Counted from the first letter of the stretch, positions 1 through 13,323 are shown. The stretch is 64,000 nucleotides of DNA from Conus ventricosus (GCA_018398815.1 CM031604.1:48585326-48649325); one strand, 5' to 3'. Translations and numbers: made by a program. Notes: generated by a model from the letters alone, not told the origin.

Positions 1-690
1 GATGTTTAAAATAATGAAAACTTTAGAAAGAAAAAGCAAAGATTACACAAAGACTCTAAGTTCATTATTTAGTTACATAAACGTAGTTAAAGGAATTGAC
101 ATCTGCATTTTATCCCCAAGATCCAGTTCCACTGCAGGGGGAAATGTAGGAGAGAAAAAACAACGGAAATAGTATAAAGACAGAATTCCCATACAATTAA
201 CATAAACTTAAATGAAGCATTAGTCTGGTTTAACTCTAAACACGCCATGCTCCAGATCCTTTCATACAGAAAAATGGACATTTTATTGATTCATTAACAA
301 TTAGAATCGTTGCTTTTTCGGTTCTTGCACGACCAATAATCAATTGTATCAATACATCTCCCCCTCCCCTCCTCCAAGATATACAAGTGATTCAGCTTTA
401 GCTTTAATCTCAGTTGTAACTAGAACAGGTGGAGTTACCCGTCAAAGCATACTTTTCGAAACACGGCTGCTGCATACAATTACACCACACTCCCTTTATC
501 TAAACAAACCACAAAGACTGCCTGTTCCTTCACGCTTGTTCGGATCTACCTTGAAGAGTTTGCCAAGTCTTTTCCACAGAAGGAGACTAGATGTGGTTGT
601 GTATGACACGGACGGAATGACCAGTGTGGGAATAAGAGCATACAGATGAGATATTGAGGATGAGAGATTGAAATAACAAACAACTCTGAC
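1..690. other. Unassigned leading stretch
   Basis: No gene or recognisable repeat is visible here. The open frames are short, lack conserved motifs and show no codon bias that I could judge. The minisatellite starting near 690 is the first clear structure. Confidence 0.5.
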
Positions 691-1020
691 ACTAGAAGCA
701 ATCCAGAGACATTCCCTTTATCAAAGCATCCAAAGACATTCCCTTTATCAAAGCAATCCAAAGACATTCCCTTTATCAAAGCATCCAAAGATATCCCCTT
801 TATCAAAGCAATCCAAAGACATTCCCTTTATCAAAGCATCCAAAGACATTCCCTTTATCAAAGCATCCAAAGACATTCCCTTTATCAAAGTATCCAAAGA
901 CATTCCCTTTATCAAAGTATCCAAAGACATTCCCTTTATCAAAGCAATCCAGAGACATCCCCTTTATCAAAGCAATCCAGAGACATTCCATTTATCAAAG
1001 CAATCCAGAGAGATTCCCTC
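690..1020. repeat. 27-28 bp minisatellite
   Basis: About twelve tandem units are seen, each built on the core ACATTCCCTTTATCAAAGCA with an AATCC or TCC link. Units vary in length by one base (AAAGCATCC against AAAGCAATCC), which shifts the frame and generates the repetitive minus-strand peptides seen in this stretch. Those peptides are not taken as genes. Confidence 0.9.
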
Positions 1021-1021
1021 C

Positions 1022-2020
1022 ATCAAGACAAGCTTTCAAAATGTGGCCCATTTCGTTACCCTTCCTCAGATCTAGCTCTCTTGCTACGCGGTTATGGTTC
1101 TTAACAAGGAAGTAGAAGGAAGGTTGAGGACACCAGAGTAGCAGGGACTGTCCTGCGTGTTTTAAACTACAACAGACACCATTGAACATCATCGAAATGA
1201 TTAAACAGTCACACAGGATCTCTTGTGACCAGGGACCTCGTGGCAACCTGGTAGAGAGGTTTAGCTATAGCCGAGTGACTGTGACATGACGCCTTCTGCG
1301 TGTGGCTGTATAACGGGAGAGTTGCGACGAACAGCGTGGGAACAATGTAACTGAGAAGGCAAGAAAATTAATGAGGTATCACCGTCCAAAAGACAACCCT
1401 GTCTATATTTCCTATACATCAGTGCTGTGAAAGAATCTTAAAGTCGTGATTCTGTCTATCGTCCTTCTTCCGACCACAGTTTCAAAGTGGTCTAGTAGTC
1501 ACATAGTGCAGTGTGCATTCTGCCACAAATTGTATGTCAACGAAAATGTCAGCATTAGGGATGGAACATTTTGTCCATGAACGCGAAAGTGGATTGAGGG
1601 GGGGGGGGGGGGGGGGGGGGGTGCCCACAGAACCCCTGGACAGGAGGGAGATGGCAAAGGGACGGAGGTAGCAAACCAGTTTTTGATCAGCATTTCATTT
1701 TTCAAGCGTGGGAGGAGGAGGGTGGGGAGAGGCAGAGCTCAGACTTCATTGACGTAAAGGCTGCTGACTGGATAAGAGCGGGAACATTCCGAGCACTTCA
1801 CCAACCCATTGGAGAACGTGACTTCTTCGGTGCATCGAGGGTTAAAAAAGACTGAACATCATCAGAAAAGATTTCTCTTTTGATTTCGGACCCTGAAAGA
1901 CAACAGGTTTCTGGTTTGTGTGGAAGATGAAATGGGTTTTAAGCAGGCAGAAGAGGAACAAAAAACTACATACTGCAAAATATTTTTTTCATTTTTGTCT
2001 TTTTTATCCATAACTATTGA
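1022..2020. other. Unassigned stretch with poly-G tract
   Basis: No gene is recognised. A run of about 24 G at 1,598-1,621 is the only marked feature. Uninterrupted G runs of this length can form quadruplexes and are error-prone in sequencing. Confidence 0.5.
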
Positions 2021-2021
2021 G

Positions 2022-2345
<324 letters not shown>

Positions 2346-2491
2346 AGCAGAAGTTTGTATACTTCCTTTTGATTGTGAGGAGAGGTGCTCAGATCTCATC
2401 CGTTGTATGAAGGTGAAGAATCAAAGGAGGTTGTGGCACTGAGTGAACGCGCATAATGAATTATCAATGATGTGTTTCGCCTCCAGCCTGT

Positions 2492-3280
2492 TTGGCTATT
2501 TCACTCTTTACTCTTTATACAAATGATTGTACTGCTTCTTCTGTCATGAAGTACTCAGATGATTCTGCTGTAGAACACCTGTCAAATTCAGATAACATTT
2601 ATTTTCAAGAGGTGGAACTTTTTTGTACATGGTGCAAAGAGAACTGTCTAGATTTGAATGTTATTAATACGAAGGAGATGGTAACTGATTTTCGAAGAAA
2701 CCCAGTTCCTGTCCCTCACTTCTATATCGAAAACACCAAAGTGGAACGTGTAAGTGAATATAAGTATCTGGGTTCTATTTTACATGATGAGCTGAAAATT
2801 AATGCAAATACTCAATTGTTCTACAAAAAAAAATGCCAATCTAGAATATGCTGTCTTCAGAAACTTCGGTCTCTTGCTGTTAAAAAGGACCGAACAAATA
2901 TGTTTGATCGTTGTTTTGTAGAATCATTGCTATCCTTTGGCTTTTTATGCTGGTTTGGAAATCTTAGCGTGAAAAACAAAAACGTTTTAAACAGAGTGGT
3001 AAATACATGTGGAAAGATTATTGGCAAAAAACAACAACAGTTAGATAAATTGTATGAATGTCGTGTCACACAAAAAGCTGTGAAAATTACTGCTGACAGT
3101 TCTCGTGTTCTTTCAACAACAAGAACTACAATATTCTACCATTTGGACGAAGGTTCCACATTCCAAAATTCAAAACAAATAGAACTCAAAACAGTTTCGT
3201 TCCCAATTCCATTAAACTCCTCAATCAAACCTGAACTTTCAATAAGATCCGGTTCGGAAAGCTTGTTTGTGTGTGTATAG
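2492..3280 (+). pseudogene. Reverse transcriptase C-terminal fragment of a LINE
   Basis: The frame opens inside the RT palm. The motif C region reads KYSDDSAV, with SDD where a canonical RT has ADD. It is followed by the WC..NCLDLNV and KTKEM-like stretch (here TKEMVTDFRR), the thumb signature YKYLGSILHDEL, and WFGNLSVKNKN. This order is typical of CR1/Rex1-type LINE ORF2 proteins. The N-terminal endonuclease and RT fingers are missing, and the frame ends by running into a GATA microsatellite (peptide ESLFVCV), so the true C-terminus is lost. The first Met at 2,492 is not a real start. It is a dead 5'-truncated copy. Confidence 0.8.
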
Positions 3281-3304
3281 ATAGATAGATAGATAGATAG
3301 ATAT

Positions 3305-3341
<37 letters not shown>

Positions 3342-3415
3342 GAGATAAATTTGTGTGTGTGTGTGTCTTATCATGTGTGTGTGAATGGGTGGGTGGATGG
3401 ATGGGTGGGTGTGAT
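3278..3415. repeat. (GATA)n, (GACA)n and (GT)n microsatellites inside the LINE 3' end
   Basis: GATA repeats at 3,278-3,320, GACA at 3,320-3,340 and GT/GGTG runs to about 3,415 separate the RT frame from the TTGAC tail of the same LINE. Confidence 0.85.
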
Positions 3416-3503
3416 TTGTGATTTGTTAAGTGTAGATTCATAGTCATTGGCCACTCTTAATTTCTCTTTGGAGATAATATAGTGTTCTTGACTTGACTTG
3501 ACT

Positions 3504-3890
3504 AAATGAAACCAAGAGAAGTTTTCGAACTCCTTTGGTAGCCCACCCACCGTTGCTTCCCCTTCACTGTCCCCCTTCTCCCCGCCCTTGCCTTTCCTTC
3601 CTGATCCGTCCCTGAGTTTCTATGAAAGATCCGCCACTGACGCCTGCCTGACATTTGTCGAGTCAGACGGTGATGGCTCCGGCACACATCCCATGTAGAC
3701 TACATCCACTCGAAGAACACACGACGTACCGAGTGACACGTACGCTTTTTATGTGAGGTGGACCTACTTTCTCGCCATCAAACAAGAAACCGGTTAGATG
3801 TCCGTTTCATTAGTGAATCGATTTTCATGTTTGTCGGGAATATTATGAGAGGGTAGGAATAGTGTTAGCATTGCTTAAAGAAACAAGAAC
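3504..3890. other. Unassigned stretch
   Basis: I see no gene, RNA or repeat structure between the LINE tail and the next microsatellite. Confidence 0.4.
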
Positions 3891-3892
3891 TG

Positions 3893-3937
3893 CAAACACA
3901 CAGACAGACACAGACACAGATACAGACACAGACACAG

Positions 3938-4002
<65 letters not shown>

Positions 4003-4031
4003 CATATATATATATATATGCACTACGTACA

Positions 4032-4094
<63 letters not shown>
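3893..4094. repeat. (CA)n-(TA)n-(TC)n compound microsatellite
   Basis: GACA/CACA repeats from 3,900, a TATA stretch at about 3,992-4,019 and a 60-base TC run at 4,035-4,094. All open frames across it are low-complexity artefacts. Confidence 0.95.
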
Positions 4095-4098
<4 letters not shown>

Positions 4099-4426
4099 CG
4101 CATCCCTTTACGAAGAATCCCTTTTAATGTTTTGCGGGAATAATCCTCAGGAACTGGGCTTGGGGTCAGCATTGCAAAACATGCAGGCAAAGTGTCAAGA
4201 CAAACACACAAAAATGAGGATGCGAATAAACGGACAAGTCACGTTACACGTCCCATCGTTTATTCAAGGTCCAGGGAGGTTGAATTAATTACCTTCATTC
4301 ACATCCAAATCAAAATATCTTCCAGCGTAGCAAACACACACACACACAAAAATAACATTTTTTTTAACCAGAATGTAGGCTCAGCCAACTCATAATTAAA
4401 TGTGATCGGACGCAGTTACGGGTTGG

Positions 4427-4562
<136 letters not shown>

Positions 4563-5130
4563 ACACTGCAAACACGTATGGCAGAAAATACATAAAGAGG
4601 CGAGTGAAGGAGCCACTGTATTTTCCCTGTCAACGCATGCTGTGGTGACGTTGCGACCCTGTACAGTCTATTGGGGCGTGGAGCTCGATTTGTTTTCAAG
4701 AAAGATGAAACCGAAGTGAATTCTGGAAGAGAGTCAGTCTGGAAGTACAACCAAAAAAAAAAAGACCTGACGACGTATTCTCTATTTGGCAGTCCCATAC
4801 ATGCTCGGATACATGTGGGTAATCTTGTATGTGTACCAGTGTTTTGTTAAAAGTGAAAACTGTCGGGCAGTTTCTTCGCTGCTCACCTTGTGTTTACGTG
4901 AAGTTCAGAGCCCATGCTCACTGAAATCCCGCACACTGTTATTGCCACCATGGTCAACGCTGTACTGTGTCAGTATTGTAGGACTCGGTCATCAGGTACC
5001 GGAAAACACCTCTCAGCTGTCATTTGAAAACAAGGCCCCACACTCCAATGGCAGTAGTAATCGTGTTTTGCTTATTTTCCATCCTCCACTCATGGATATG
5101 AAGACTCGGATACGCCCAGAAGCTAGGAAG
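4563..5130. other. Unassigned stretch before the SINE
   Basis: No coding, RNA or repeat signal could be supported here. Confidence 0.4.
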
Positions 5131-5739
5131 AAAGGTGGCAGAGTGGTTAAGACGTTCGCCTGCCAATCCAATGTGTGAGAAATGCGTGGGTTCGTGTCCT
5201 GCCTTTCTCGCCCTTTCTTTCCCAGTTTGAATGACAAATCGAACTGAACGTCAAGTCCATCGGATGGGGACTGTAAGCGAGTCGGACCCGTGTGCCTTCC
5301 TGGCCCCCTGCACACGTTAAAGAACCCACGGCAGTTGAAAATCGAAAAGAGCAGGGGGAGTTCCCCGCTGCCCTGGCAAAATTGATGTAGATTGAAGATA
5401 GCCGCCTGGTATTTCTTACCAAGCCACAAAAATCGTCACTTACTGTTGTCGTGTGCCGTCGTGTGCCGGTGGAAATGGAGGACACGTATAAAACATCGCA
5501 TGCATTCTATGTGCGAAACTGGAGGAATAAATGAGATAAATGAAAATGAGTGACTGATATTTGAACGGTACGGGAAACGACTGAATGAGCGCCAGTAGGC
5601 TGCTCTTCGGCCGGCTCTACCTGGGTAGGCAGCCCGTTGAGTGAGTGAGGTAGTGTGTTTATTGTAAAGCGCTTAGAGCTTGGTCTGTGACCGAGGATAG
5701 GCGCTATATAAATACCCAATATATATATATATATATATA
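5131..5739 (+). mobile_element. tRNA-derived SINE with long body and LINE-like tail
   Basis: The head at about 5,134-5,206 looks like a tRNA gene. An A box (TGGCAGAGTGGT) lies at 5,136-5,147 and a B box (GGGTTCGTGTCC) at 5,188-5,199, with a long variable arm suggesting tRNA-Ser or tRNA-Leu ancestry. The body contains GCACACGTTAAAGAACCCAC, a block shared by many invertebrate SINEs. The 3' part ends AAAGCGCTTAGAGC ... GCGCTATATAAATAC followed by (TA)n at 5,718-5,739. RNA polymerase III would transcribe such an element from the internal boxes. It is non-coding and needs a partner LINE to move. The central domain name (CORE, V or Nin-like) is not settled from sequence alone. Confidence 0.75.
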
Positions 5740-6645
5740 GGGAGGTTGGGGACAAGGGGGGGGCGGGGAGGGGGAGGGACACACGGACCTGAGATCAAAG
5801 CGGGACGCAATGCGTTTTGCGTTCTGTGACAGAAGGGTGTCAGATGAACTCAAACACGCGGCGTCCCCGTTCACAGATGGAGAATTCACAGTTCATTTCA
5901 AGTCCTCGGGGGGGTTCCTGTCTCTGCTGCAGTCTGGCACACAATGCCAGACACCAGGTTCCGTCATGCGGAATGAGGGCCTCAGTGGTCAGCTAACAGT
6001 CCATCACGCGCACTGTCCACGATCCCAGTTGGCTTCATCAGACCGTGTTGTCCTTTGTGGTTAGCTCGCTGTGGTTGACATTTAGCTTCAGTTAGAAACT
6101 CTCTCTCTCTCTTCAAGAAGACAATATCCCATGACATGGGATGGATTGAGGATACCTTTAAATGTCTAACCACAGTATGGGCGTTAGAAAGTCTGTGATT
6201 AGCCTTTACTTTTGTTTTTAAATAGGTGAATTTCAGAAATGAAGGCCAAAAATATGACAGGGTCGACAGCTGACTCCATGAGGCACCAAGTGTACTCACC
6301 GTCCTTTTCTCAGCGTCACCGAGGAAAGCACGCACTTCTGTTGGCTCGTTGACTTGACAATGCAGGCCTGACCTCTCCCTCGCACTGCCCACGTCCACCC
6401 CCTCCCCAACCTTTCCCCCGGATCTCCCCTTCCTCATCGATTTCAGGCAAGGGAACATTGCCATGTGCCACAAAATCAAGCAAGAATTCGTGATGAAGCC
6501 ACATGGAAGTTCGTTTTCTATTACTATTTTCGCTTGTTGATTTTGACTTTGAGTCGTTTCGTTCGTCTGTGTGTCATAACCGGGCCGTGTATGGAAGGAA
6601 ACAGATAATGAAGTACAAGGGTGTGTGAGTAGCACAAAAACACGA
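5740..6645. other. Unassigned stretch with one long open frame
   Basis: A 217-codon minus frame covers 5,982-6,635. It has no motif I recognise, and its composition matches noncoding surroundings. I do not call it a gene. Short G runs at 5,756-5,763 are the only other feature. Confidence 0.35.
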
Positions 6646-6646
6646 A

Positions 6647-6822
6647 GGTATCTATCTATCTATCTAGCTATCTAGCTATCTAGCTGTCTAGCTGTCTGTA
6701 TGTCTGTCTGTCTATCTATCTATCTATCTATATAACTGTTTACCTATCTTTCTGTATATTTATCTTTCTATCTGTATATATCTGTCTATCTTTCTGTCTA
6801 CCTATTCATCCATCTATTACAT

Positions 6823-6904
<82 letters not shown>

Positions 6905-6985
6905 GTTCGTCTCGGTGAAAGAAGAGGCATACAGAGAGTGAGACAGACAGACGGACAGACAGACGATCAGGCAGGCAGACAAACA
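6647..6985. repeat. (TATC)n, (GA)n and (GACA)n microsatellites
   Basis: TATC/TGTC repeats at 6,650-6,815, a 70-base GA run at 6,831-6,901 and imperfect GACA repeats to 6,985. Confidence 0.95.
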
Positions 6986-8930
6986 GACTGAAATAGAAAG
7001 AGACAATAGGAATGAAGGGGGGGGAGATGAAAGAGAGTTGAAAACCGCGCTGAGATAGATTCATCAGAGACAAATAGAGAGATAAAGAAGTAGAAATAGG
7101 CAGGAGATGAGAGATCTTCCGAACCCGTTCAACTCAACGATGACACTAACGCATACTGTCACCAGCTTGACCACGTAGCAACAACGCACGCTTGCATATT
7201 CATCTCAGCCTTCTACACTCGTTCACATCACAAGTGCATAAACCTCGGTGCATGTCACTGACCGACCTCAAATGCCTTGACTATTTAATAGGCCCACTGT
7301 GGTGCGATGGGTCATCATCATCTGAACTGTATACCAAACTCCCTTTGTGTCAAGCATGCGGAGGTGACTAGTATTTCTTTCTGTTTGTCTGAGTGTTCTT
7401 TGTGGCAATGTTCAAACTCAGAAGGGTGCGCCTGTCCTGCACCAGTGCCAGTTCATTTTCACAATGCCTTGTGTTGTCGCTGCAGTGTGTGTGTGCGTCA
7501 ATTCGAGGTACATAAGGGAACTGTCCATACTTGTTCTGTGTGCTTGTTGTCTCTGTGTGTACCGCAAACAGCAATGGTGCAGAGTGATGTTCATGCGATT
7601 GTTCATACATGGAAACAAAATCGAAAAATGTTTGTATCTTTGTGACATTTTAATTTTGTTGTAATAAGACTAATCCTCTAAAGCACTTGGGGGTGGGGGT
7701 GGCGCGGGATTGGAAGTGAGAACCAGGCAATTAGAGCTGAATTTAAATTTCACCACAGAACCGATCAAATGTTACTACAGCTTCAAAAATCTATCCACCC
7801 AAGATGCAGCACTATATCTCTGACCAAGTCTCAGGAAGGAAACATCGTAAACTGAGTACCTTCAACTTGAAACAGAAGTCTGTCCAAAACGAAAACAAAA
7901 AGATCATGGATGTAACGCATATGGGATTAGGAATCTTCTTTATCTCCCCCCACCCTCCCCATCCCTTTTACGCCTTCCATTCCTCCTTCCAAATCCCTGT
8001 TCCAATCACAGTTGAGCGCGCTTGCTACAAGCTATCCTGTTCACTGCACGTGAACTTCATTTCCAGCGTGGTGACCTCGACCTCAACCTCAATCTCGACC
8101 TTGCAACAGAGTGACAAGATAACAGTTCAGCGGAAAGACAGAAGGAGGGGAAACGGGAGCATCCTCAAGCTTCCAGGACGATCCAGCAGCCTGACGTCTC
8201 GCTGTTTATAGGGTAGCCAGAGACTTCGTTCCTTTTGTAGCCGAAAGTTCCCAGACCTGCCATTCCTTAAGGCCCCCCTTCTCTCGGGGCAGATTATTCC
8301 CCTTTATTTAGCTGTAGGTCAGACTGTTTTGCTCTCTGTCCGTTTCTGTCTCTGCCTCCGCAGTCGTTCATCCTTCTCCTCATCAGTTGAAAAGAGAGAG
8401 TAAAAGAATCGTGTAAAAAAAAAGCGTTCTATTTTGAAGTCTGTTGTTTGTGTCGACGTTACCAGCACTACGGTGACTCCATAATGTGTCCATTTCTCGG
8501 ACGCAAACAACAACAGCATACCTACAGTGAGATTCAACCATTCGAGGGGAAGACACCGCCAAGGAAGTCTCTCACCGATGACTGAATACAAGTGTGTGAC
8601 GAGGGAGTTGAGGAATTATGTTTCGCTCCGAAATCACCGTGCAGCACAATATTTCCTGTATCTTTATTCGGGCATATCTTTTTAATCTAAAAGAAATATA
8701 TATTAGAAGGCACATTTTGCGTGCTGTCACTTCACGAATTTCTCTGGAAAGGGGGGACATTATTGTAGTGAACACCGTTGCTGGCTGTCATCTCACAAGT
8801 CCTTGCTTGAAAATCAAATAGACAGCAAGAACAGGACAAACCTGCTTCAAGATCTTACCACTGAGAAGCTTAGTTTCCACTCGAGTAATTCTGGAGCGAT
8901 GTGTGTTCGGGAGATGAAAGGCACGCACAC
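6986..8930. other. Unassigned 1.9-kb stretch
   Basis: No conserved protein motif, RNA or repeat was identified. The longest frames (plus 7,307-7,645 and 7,804-8,211) lack recognisable domains, do not neighbour each other as exons would, and are not called. Confidence 0.4.
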
Positions 8931-8933
8931 ACA

Positions 8934-9139
8934 ACACAACAACACAACACAACACAACACAACACAACACAACACAACACAACACTACACTACACTACAC
9001 TACACTACACTACACTACACTACACTACACTACACTACACTACACTACACTACACTACACTACACTACACCACACCACACTACACTACACTACACTACAC
9101 TACATTACACTACACTACACTACATTACACTACACTACA
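8934..9139. repeat. (ACAAC)n and (ACTAC)n pentanucleotide array
   Basis: About ten ACAAC units give way to about thirty ACTAC units with scattered ATTAC and ACCAC variants. The same ACAAC motif resumes at about 9,217-9,232 after the LINE tail, so the LINE end seems to have inserted into this array. Confidence 0.9.
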
Positions 9140-9216
9140 GGGCAGGATGAAAAAAAGCTGCAAAGCTTATTCTTTTAACCCTCAATAAAGATAATTTTGA
9201 CTTGACTTGACTTGAC
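9140..9216 (+). mobile_element. Very short 5'-truncated LINE 3' end with (TTGAC)n tail
   Basis: The 77 bases begin GGGCAGGATG, continue with AAAAAAGCTG and TTAACCCTCAATAAAGATAAT, and end in four TTGAC units. The reverse complement of 16,946-17,012 has the same order of blocks at the 3' end of a longer LINE copy, which identifies this as the same family. AATAAA inside it may be the polyadenylation signal. Confidence 0.8.
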
Positions 9217-9253
9217 ACCACAACACAACACACAAGCGCGCGCACTCGTGCAC

Positions 9254-10180
<927 letters not shown>

Positions 10181-10316
10181 ACCTATGTTGTTTCTCTCGG
10201 CAATTTATCACGGCTGAGTCCACACAATCCTAAAGTTGTGTCCTGTAGATATTGACCCTGCAAAAAATCTTCGAAACTCTGATGAACATCCCTCACTGTT
10301 TTTAGTTTAGCTTTTG

Positions 10317-10369
<53 letters not shown>

Positions 10370-10382
10370 GCGCATACGCACA

Positions 10383-10451
<69 letters not shown>

Positions 10452-10472
10452 GCGCGCGCACGGTCGCACACA

Positions 10473-10555
<83 letters not shown>
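10317..10555. repeat. (CA)n followed by (GA)n
   Basis: CA repeats with a GCGCATACGC interruption at 10,317-10,450, then 80 bases of GA at 10,474-10,554. All open frames over it are low complexity. Confidence 0.95.
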
Positions 10556-10556
<1 letters not shown>

Positions 10557-10953
10557 CCCAAAAGACATCCTGTTCCGCAGGACTACGTTCCAAGAAGTGT
10601 AAAGAAAACTGAATCAGTGTAAAAAGGAGAGCTCAGACAATACCAATAAACCAACCAATGGACCTGAGAGGAACGCACTACGTCTTATGCGCTGTCATTA
10701 CGATCAAGAGTTGAAGATAAAAAAAATAAAAAAAACATTAATCAAACGTGTTCTTTCTTTGTCACAACAGAAGCACGTTTTTCCCCCTCTGTGTTGTGAC
10801 TAACTTCTTGTGCACACGCTTCATGGGCACATTGTATGGACAATGTGAAAGCAAGAAGAACATTCATGACAAAAAGACAGTTCGTACCATTACCTCCCGT
10901 GCAACATGAAGCAGTTAGTGATGATCATTTTGCCATGGATGCACACACACACA

Positions 10954-11022
<69 letters not shown>

Positions 11023-11330
11023 TCAGAGATGACAGAGAATCAAAAGCAAACACAGACAGACAGGCAGGCAGGCAGACAAGAAATGTATGCATGGCACTTT
11101 GTCTGGATATTTTTCTCGCGTGGCTCTTCTGGCTCGACAAAACAGATAAAATCGTCCTGATTTGATTCATAAATTCGACTTGTGAGAGCTGGTCAATGCT
11201 GTCACTTTGAACTAATAAACACGGAGAAAGAAAAACATATAAAGTATATGCGAACACAGTGTTAATGCTACCATCACCCCAATCTGGATAGCACTCGTTA
11301 CTGTCACTCTAACCAGCCCAACACTTTTAA
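10556..11330. other. Unassigned stretch containing a (GCAC)n/(CA)n array
   Basis: The array at 10,941-11,021 is the only structure found. No gene is supported on either side. Confidence 0.45.
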
Positions 11331-11880
11331 CAAAAAAGCAAGCAGTGAAAAGAAAAAGCCATCAAGGATACATCTGGATAAGAAGCAACAAAATACACGA
11401 AAACAATCCCGCATGAAAACGATTGAAAACAGAAAAGCAAACCAGCCCAAGACAGCTGAGGCGAATCGATAGAAAGAGAGCCCCTGCATCCTGATTGCTC
11501 AGAGTCAGGCGGCCATTCCAATGCCAACTGTGGCCATCACCGCAGGACATTGGAGGCTTCATTTTCACTGACCTCCTGCCGGAAGTCACGGCCGTTGAAA
11601 TATTCAGCCAATCAGGACCTGGTATTTCACGTGACAAGATTTAATGGCACGTTTTTTTCCATGACTGACCCACAGTGTGTGCAAAAAACTGAAGAAATGA
11701 GCTGGGATAAGGTGAAATGTGAAAAGACGAGTTCATTCTGGCAAGCGAGAAATAAACGATTGTTTGTTTGTTTGTTTTTTCTTTGAGAAAGCTTCATTTT
11801 TCACTCCTCTTGGCTAGGGAACAGTGAATCAAATGCACTGAGATGGCCAGTTGGGAGAGCTTTTGGGGGATGGGATTGGT

Positions 11881-11978
<98 letters not shown>

Positions 11979-11979
11979 A

Positions 11980-12052
<73 letters not shown>

Positions 12053-12170
12053 ATGAGTGACAATGATTAAGAAAAGCAATTTGGCAATGGCATTTAAGCC
12101 CACCACTAACAATCAAATAGCAGAATTAGACAACAAAATTGAGCTTGGCACACGTGAGCTATGTATCTAA
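11330..12170. repeat. Dispersed duplication, copy A (pair of 24,230-25,000)
   Basis: Bases 11,440-11,770 and 24,262-24,580 align over about 320 bp. Shared blocks include AGAGAGCCCCTGCAT, CGCAGGACATTGGAG and TCAGCCAATCAGGACCTGGT. Both copies are followed by a (GT)n tract (here 11,882-12,049) and then by GAGCTATGTATCTAA-type sequence. This is a duplicated noncoding segment. No terminal repeats are seen, so a mobile-element origin is not shown. Confidence 0.8.
11881..12050. repeat. (GT)n with (GTGC)n core
   Basis: About 170 bases of GT with an internal GTGC stretch at 11,942-11,982. Confidence 0.95.
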
Positions 12171-12400
12171 ACCATCCATTTTTTTGTGCTTGGATTTATC
12201 AAGCGTAATCATTAACTGGCGTGACATTGAATGCTTCATCAGTGAAGGCGTTTTCAAAATTTGCTGTTGTTATAAGGTTAGGTGCAAAGGAGCTGCTTCA
12301 GTGTATTGTAAACACTCGTAAACAACAGCAAAATGGGTTGTTTTCCATCGAGTGGTTTGCAACAATTCCTCTTTATCATATATTGCAAAAGTTATTCTCC

Positions 12401-12403
<3 letters not shown>

Positions 12404-12464
<61 letters not shown>
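12404..12464. repeat. (TA)n tract bordering the PLE
   Basis: About 60 bases of pure TA immediately precede the truncated PLE copy. TA tracts also border the other PLE copies (15,746-15,780; 46,296-46,425; 48,262-48,340). Confidence 0.95.
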
Positions 12465-12465
<1 letters not shown>

Positions 12466-13317
12466 TACAATACAACCAAGACAACAACACAAATAGAAAT
12501 AAGAAAAACAGGAAAAGAAAAATCATATGGTATAACCCACCATACGAAGGGAAACTCAAAACAAGCATAGGGAAAGAATTCTTTAAAATTTTAAAAACTT
12601 CGTTCCCAAAAGAACACAAACTACATAAAGTATTCAACAAAAACACCGTCAAACTATCATATTCATGTATGCCCAACCTCAAAATTTAATTGACGCATCT
12701 AACAAAATGAAAACCAACACAGCAAAGAAGGGTGAAGAAAGAAAATCTTGCAATTGCATCAAAAATGAGCAGTGCCCCCTAAGAAATAAATGCCTTTACA
12801 ACAACATTGTATACCAAGCCACTGTGACATCAGAAAATGAAAAAGAAACATCCATAGGGATCACTGAAAACCACTTCAAAACCAGATATGCAAACCACAA
12901 ACAGTCATTTAATAAAGAAAAATACAAAAACCAAACAGAACTGAGTAAATATATCTGGAAACTTAAAGACGCAAAAACAAACTACAATATATCCTGGAAA
13001 ATCATAAAAAGAGCATCATCATACAGCAACATTCCAAAAAGGTGCAACCTATGTTTAACTGAAAAATGGTTAATACTATGCAAACCACACTTAGCAACTC
13101 TAAACACCAAAACAGAAATAGTAAACAACTGCAAGCATAAATGGAAATCGTTGTTAGTGAATACACCCAAAGCAAAAACCTGAAAACCTCAAAAAACACG
13201 TGCAGCCAACCCGCACGTGCAAACAACCGCAAACTGGAGCCCACACGCTATATAACACCGGCGGTGGGCAAACCAAAATCATCCTGACGACAGCGAACAG
13301 CTTGAAACAAATTTGTA
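12465..13317 (+). mobile_element. 5'-truncated Penelope-like element copy (upstream of full copy)
   Basis: This copy begins at the position equivalent to about 14,862 of the full copy. It keeps the C-terminal linker, the GIY-YIG domain and the 3' noncoding region, and it ends at the predicted hammerhead cleavage point (after 13,317). The next copy starts at 13,318 without a gap. Partial-then-full tandem arrangement is the usual structure of PLEs. Identity to the downstream copy is very high by eye, with only scattered substitutions. Confidence 0.85.
12477..13183 (+). pseudogene. PLE C-terminal fragment with GIY-YIG endonuclease
   Basis: Two overlapping frames encode the end of the PLE protein. 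The first covers the lysine-rich linker (WYNPPYEGKLKTSIGKEFFK). It stops at 12,686-12,688 because CATTTA of the full copy reads AATTTA here and the frame differs. The second, from 12,665, covers the CxC cluster (SCNCIKNEQC), KCLYNNIVYQATVTSE, the endonuclease motif GITENHFKTRYANHK and a KRCNLCLTEKW zinc-like segment to the stop at 13,181-13,183. The key Tyr of YIG is replaced by Ser (TSIGITEN) in this copy, whereas the full copy has TYIGITEN. Confidence 0.85.
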
Positions 13318-13323
13318 GATGAT
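13278..13323 (+). ncRNA. Hammerhead ribozyme (PLE copy junction)
   Basis: All conserved hammerhead parts are present in order. Stem I 5' strand ATCATC is at 13,278-13,283 and core CTGACGA at 13,284-13,290. Stem II follows (AGC/GCT with a GAACA loop), then core GAAA at 13,304-13,307. Stem III is minimal (ACAAA/TTTGT), the NUH triplet is GTA, and the stem I 3' strand GATGAT is at 13,318-13,323. Predicted cleavage is after 13,317, exactly at the junction between the truncated and full PLE copies. Hammerheads with tiny stem III are known from PLEs (established knowledge). Activity is inferred. Confidence 0.8.

Larger units (their letters stand above)
2462..3503 (+). mobile_element. Non-LTR retrotransposon 3' part (Rex1/CR1-like) with TTGAC tail
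   Basis: This is a 5'-truncated LINE. It contains the C-terminal half of a reverse transcriptase (2,492-3,280), a short (GATA)n and (GT)n interruption, and a 3' end at 3,440-3,503. The last bases read GGAGATAAT followed by CTTGACTTGACTTGACT. The same pentanucleotide tail ends two other LINE fragments in this window (9,197-9,216 and 16,946-16,960, the latter reversed), so these belong to LINEs with related 3' recognition tails. Family placement in the CR1/L2/Rex1 group is by recall of motif style and is tentative. Confidence 0.75.

Noticed and set aside
546..991. Overlapping repetitive peptides (KGMSLD / KGNVFG)
   Set aside because: They are translations of a 27-28 bp minisatellite in three frames.
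5134..5206. A true tRNA gene
   Set aside because: A and B boxes are present, but the acceptor stem does not close and SINE body sequence follows directly.
5982..6635. 217-codon minus frame
   Set aside because: No motif, no conserved neighbour and ordinary noncoding composition. A CTGATGA on its minus strand lacks the GAAA and stems of a hammerhead.
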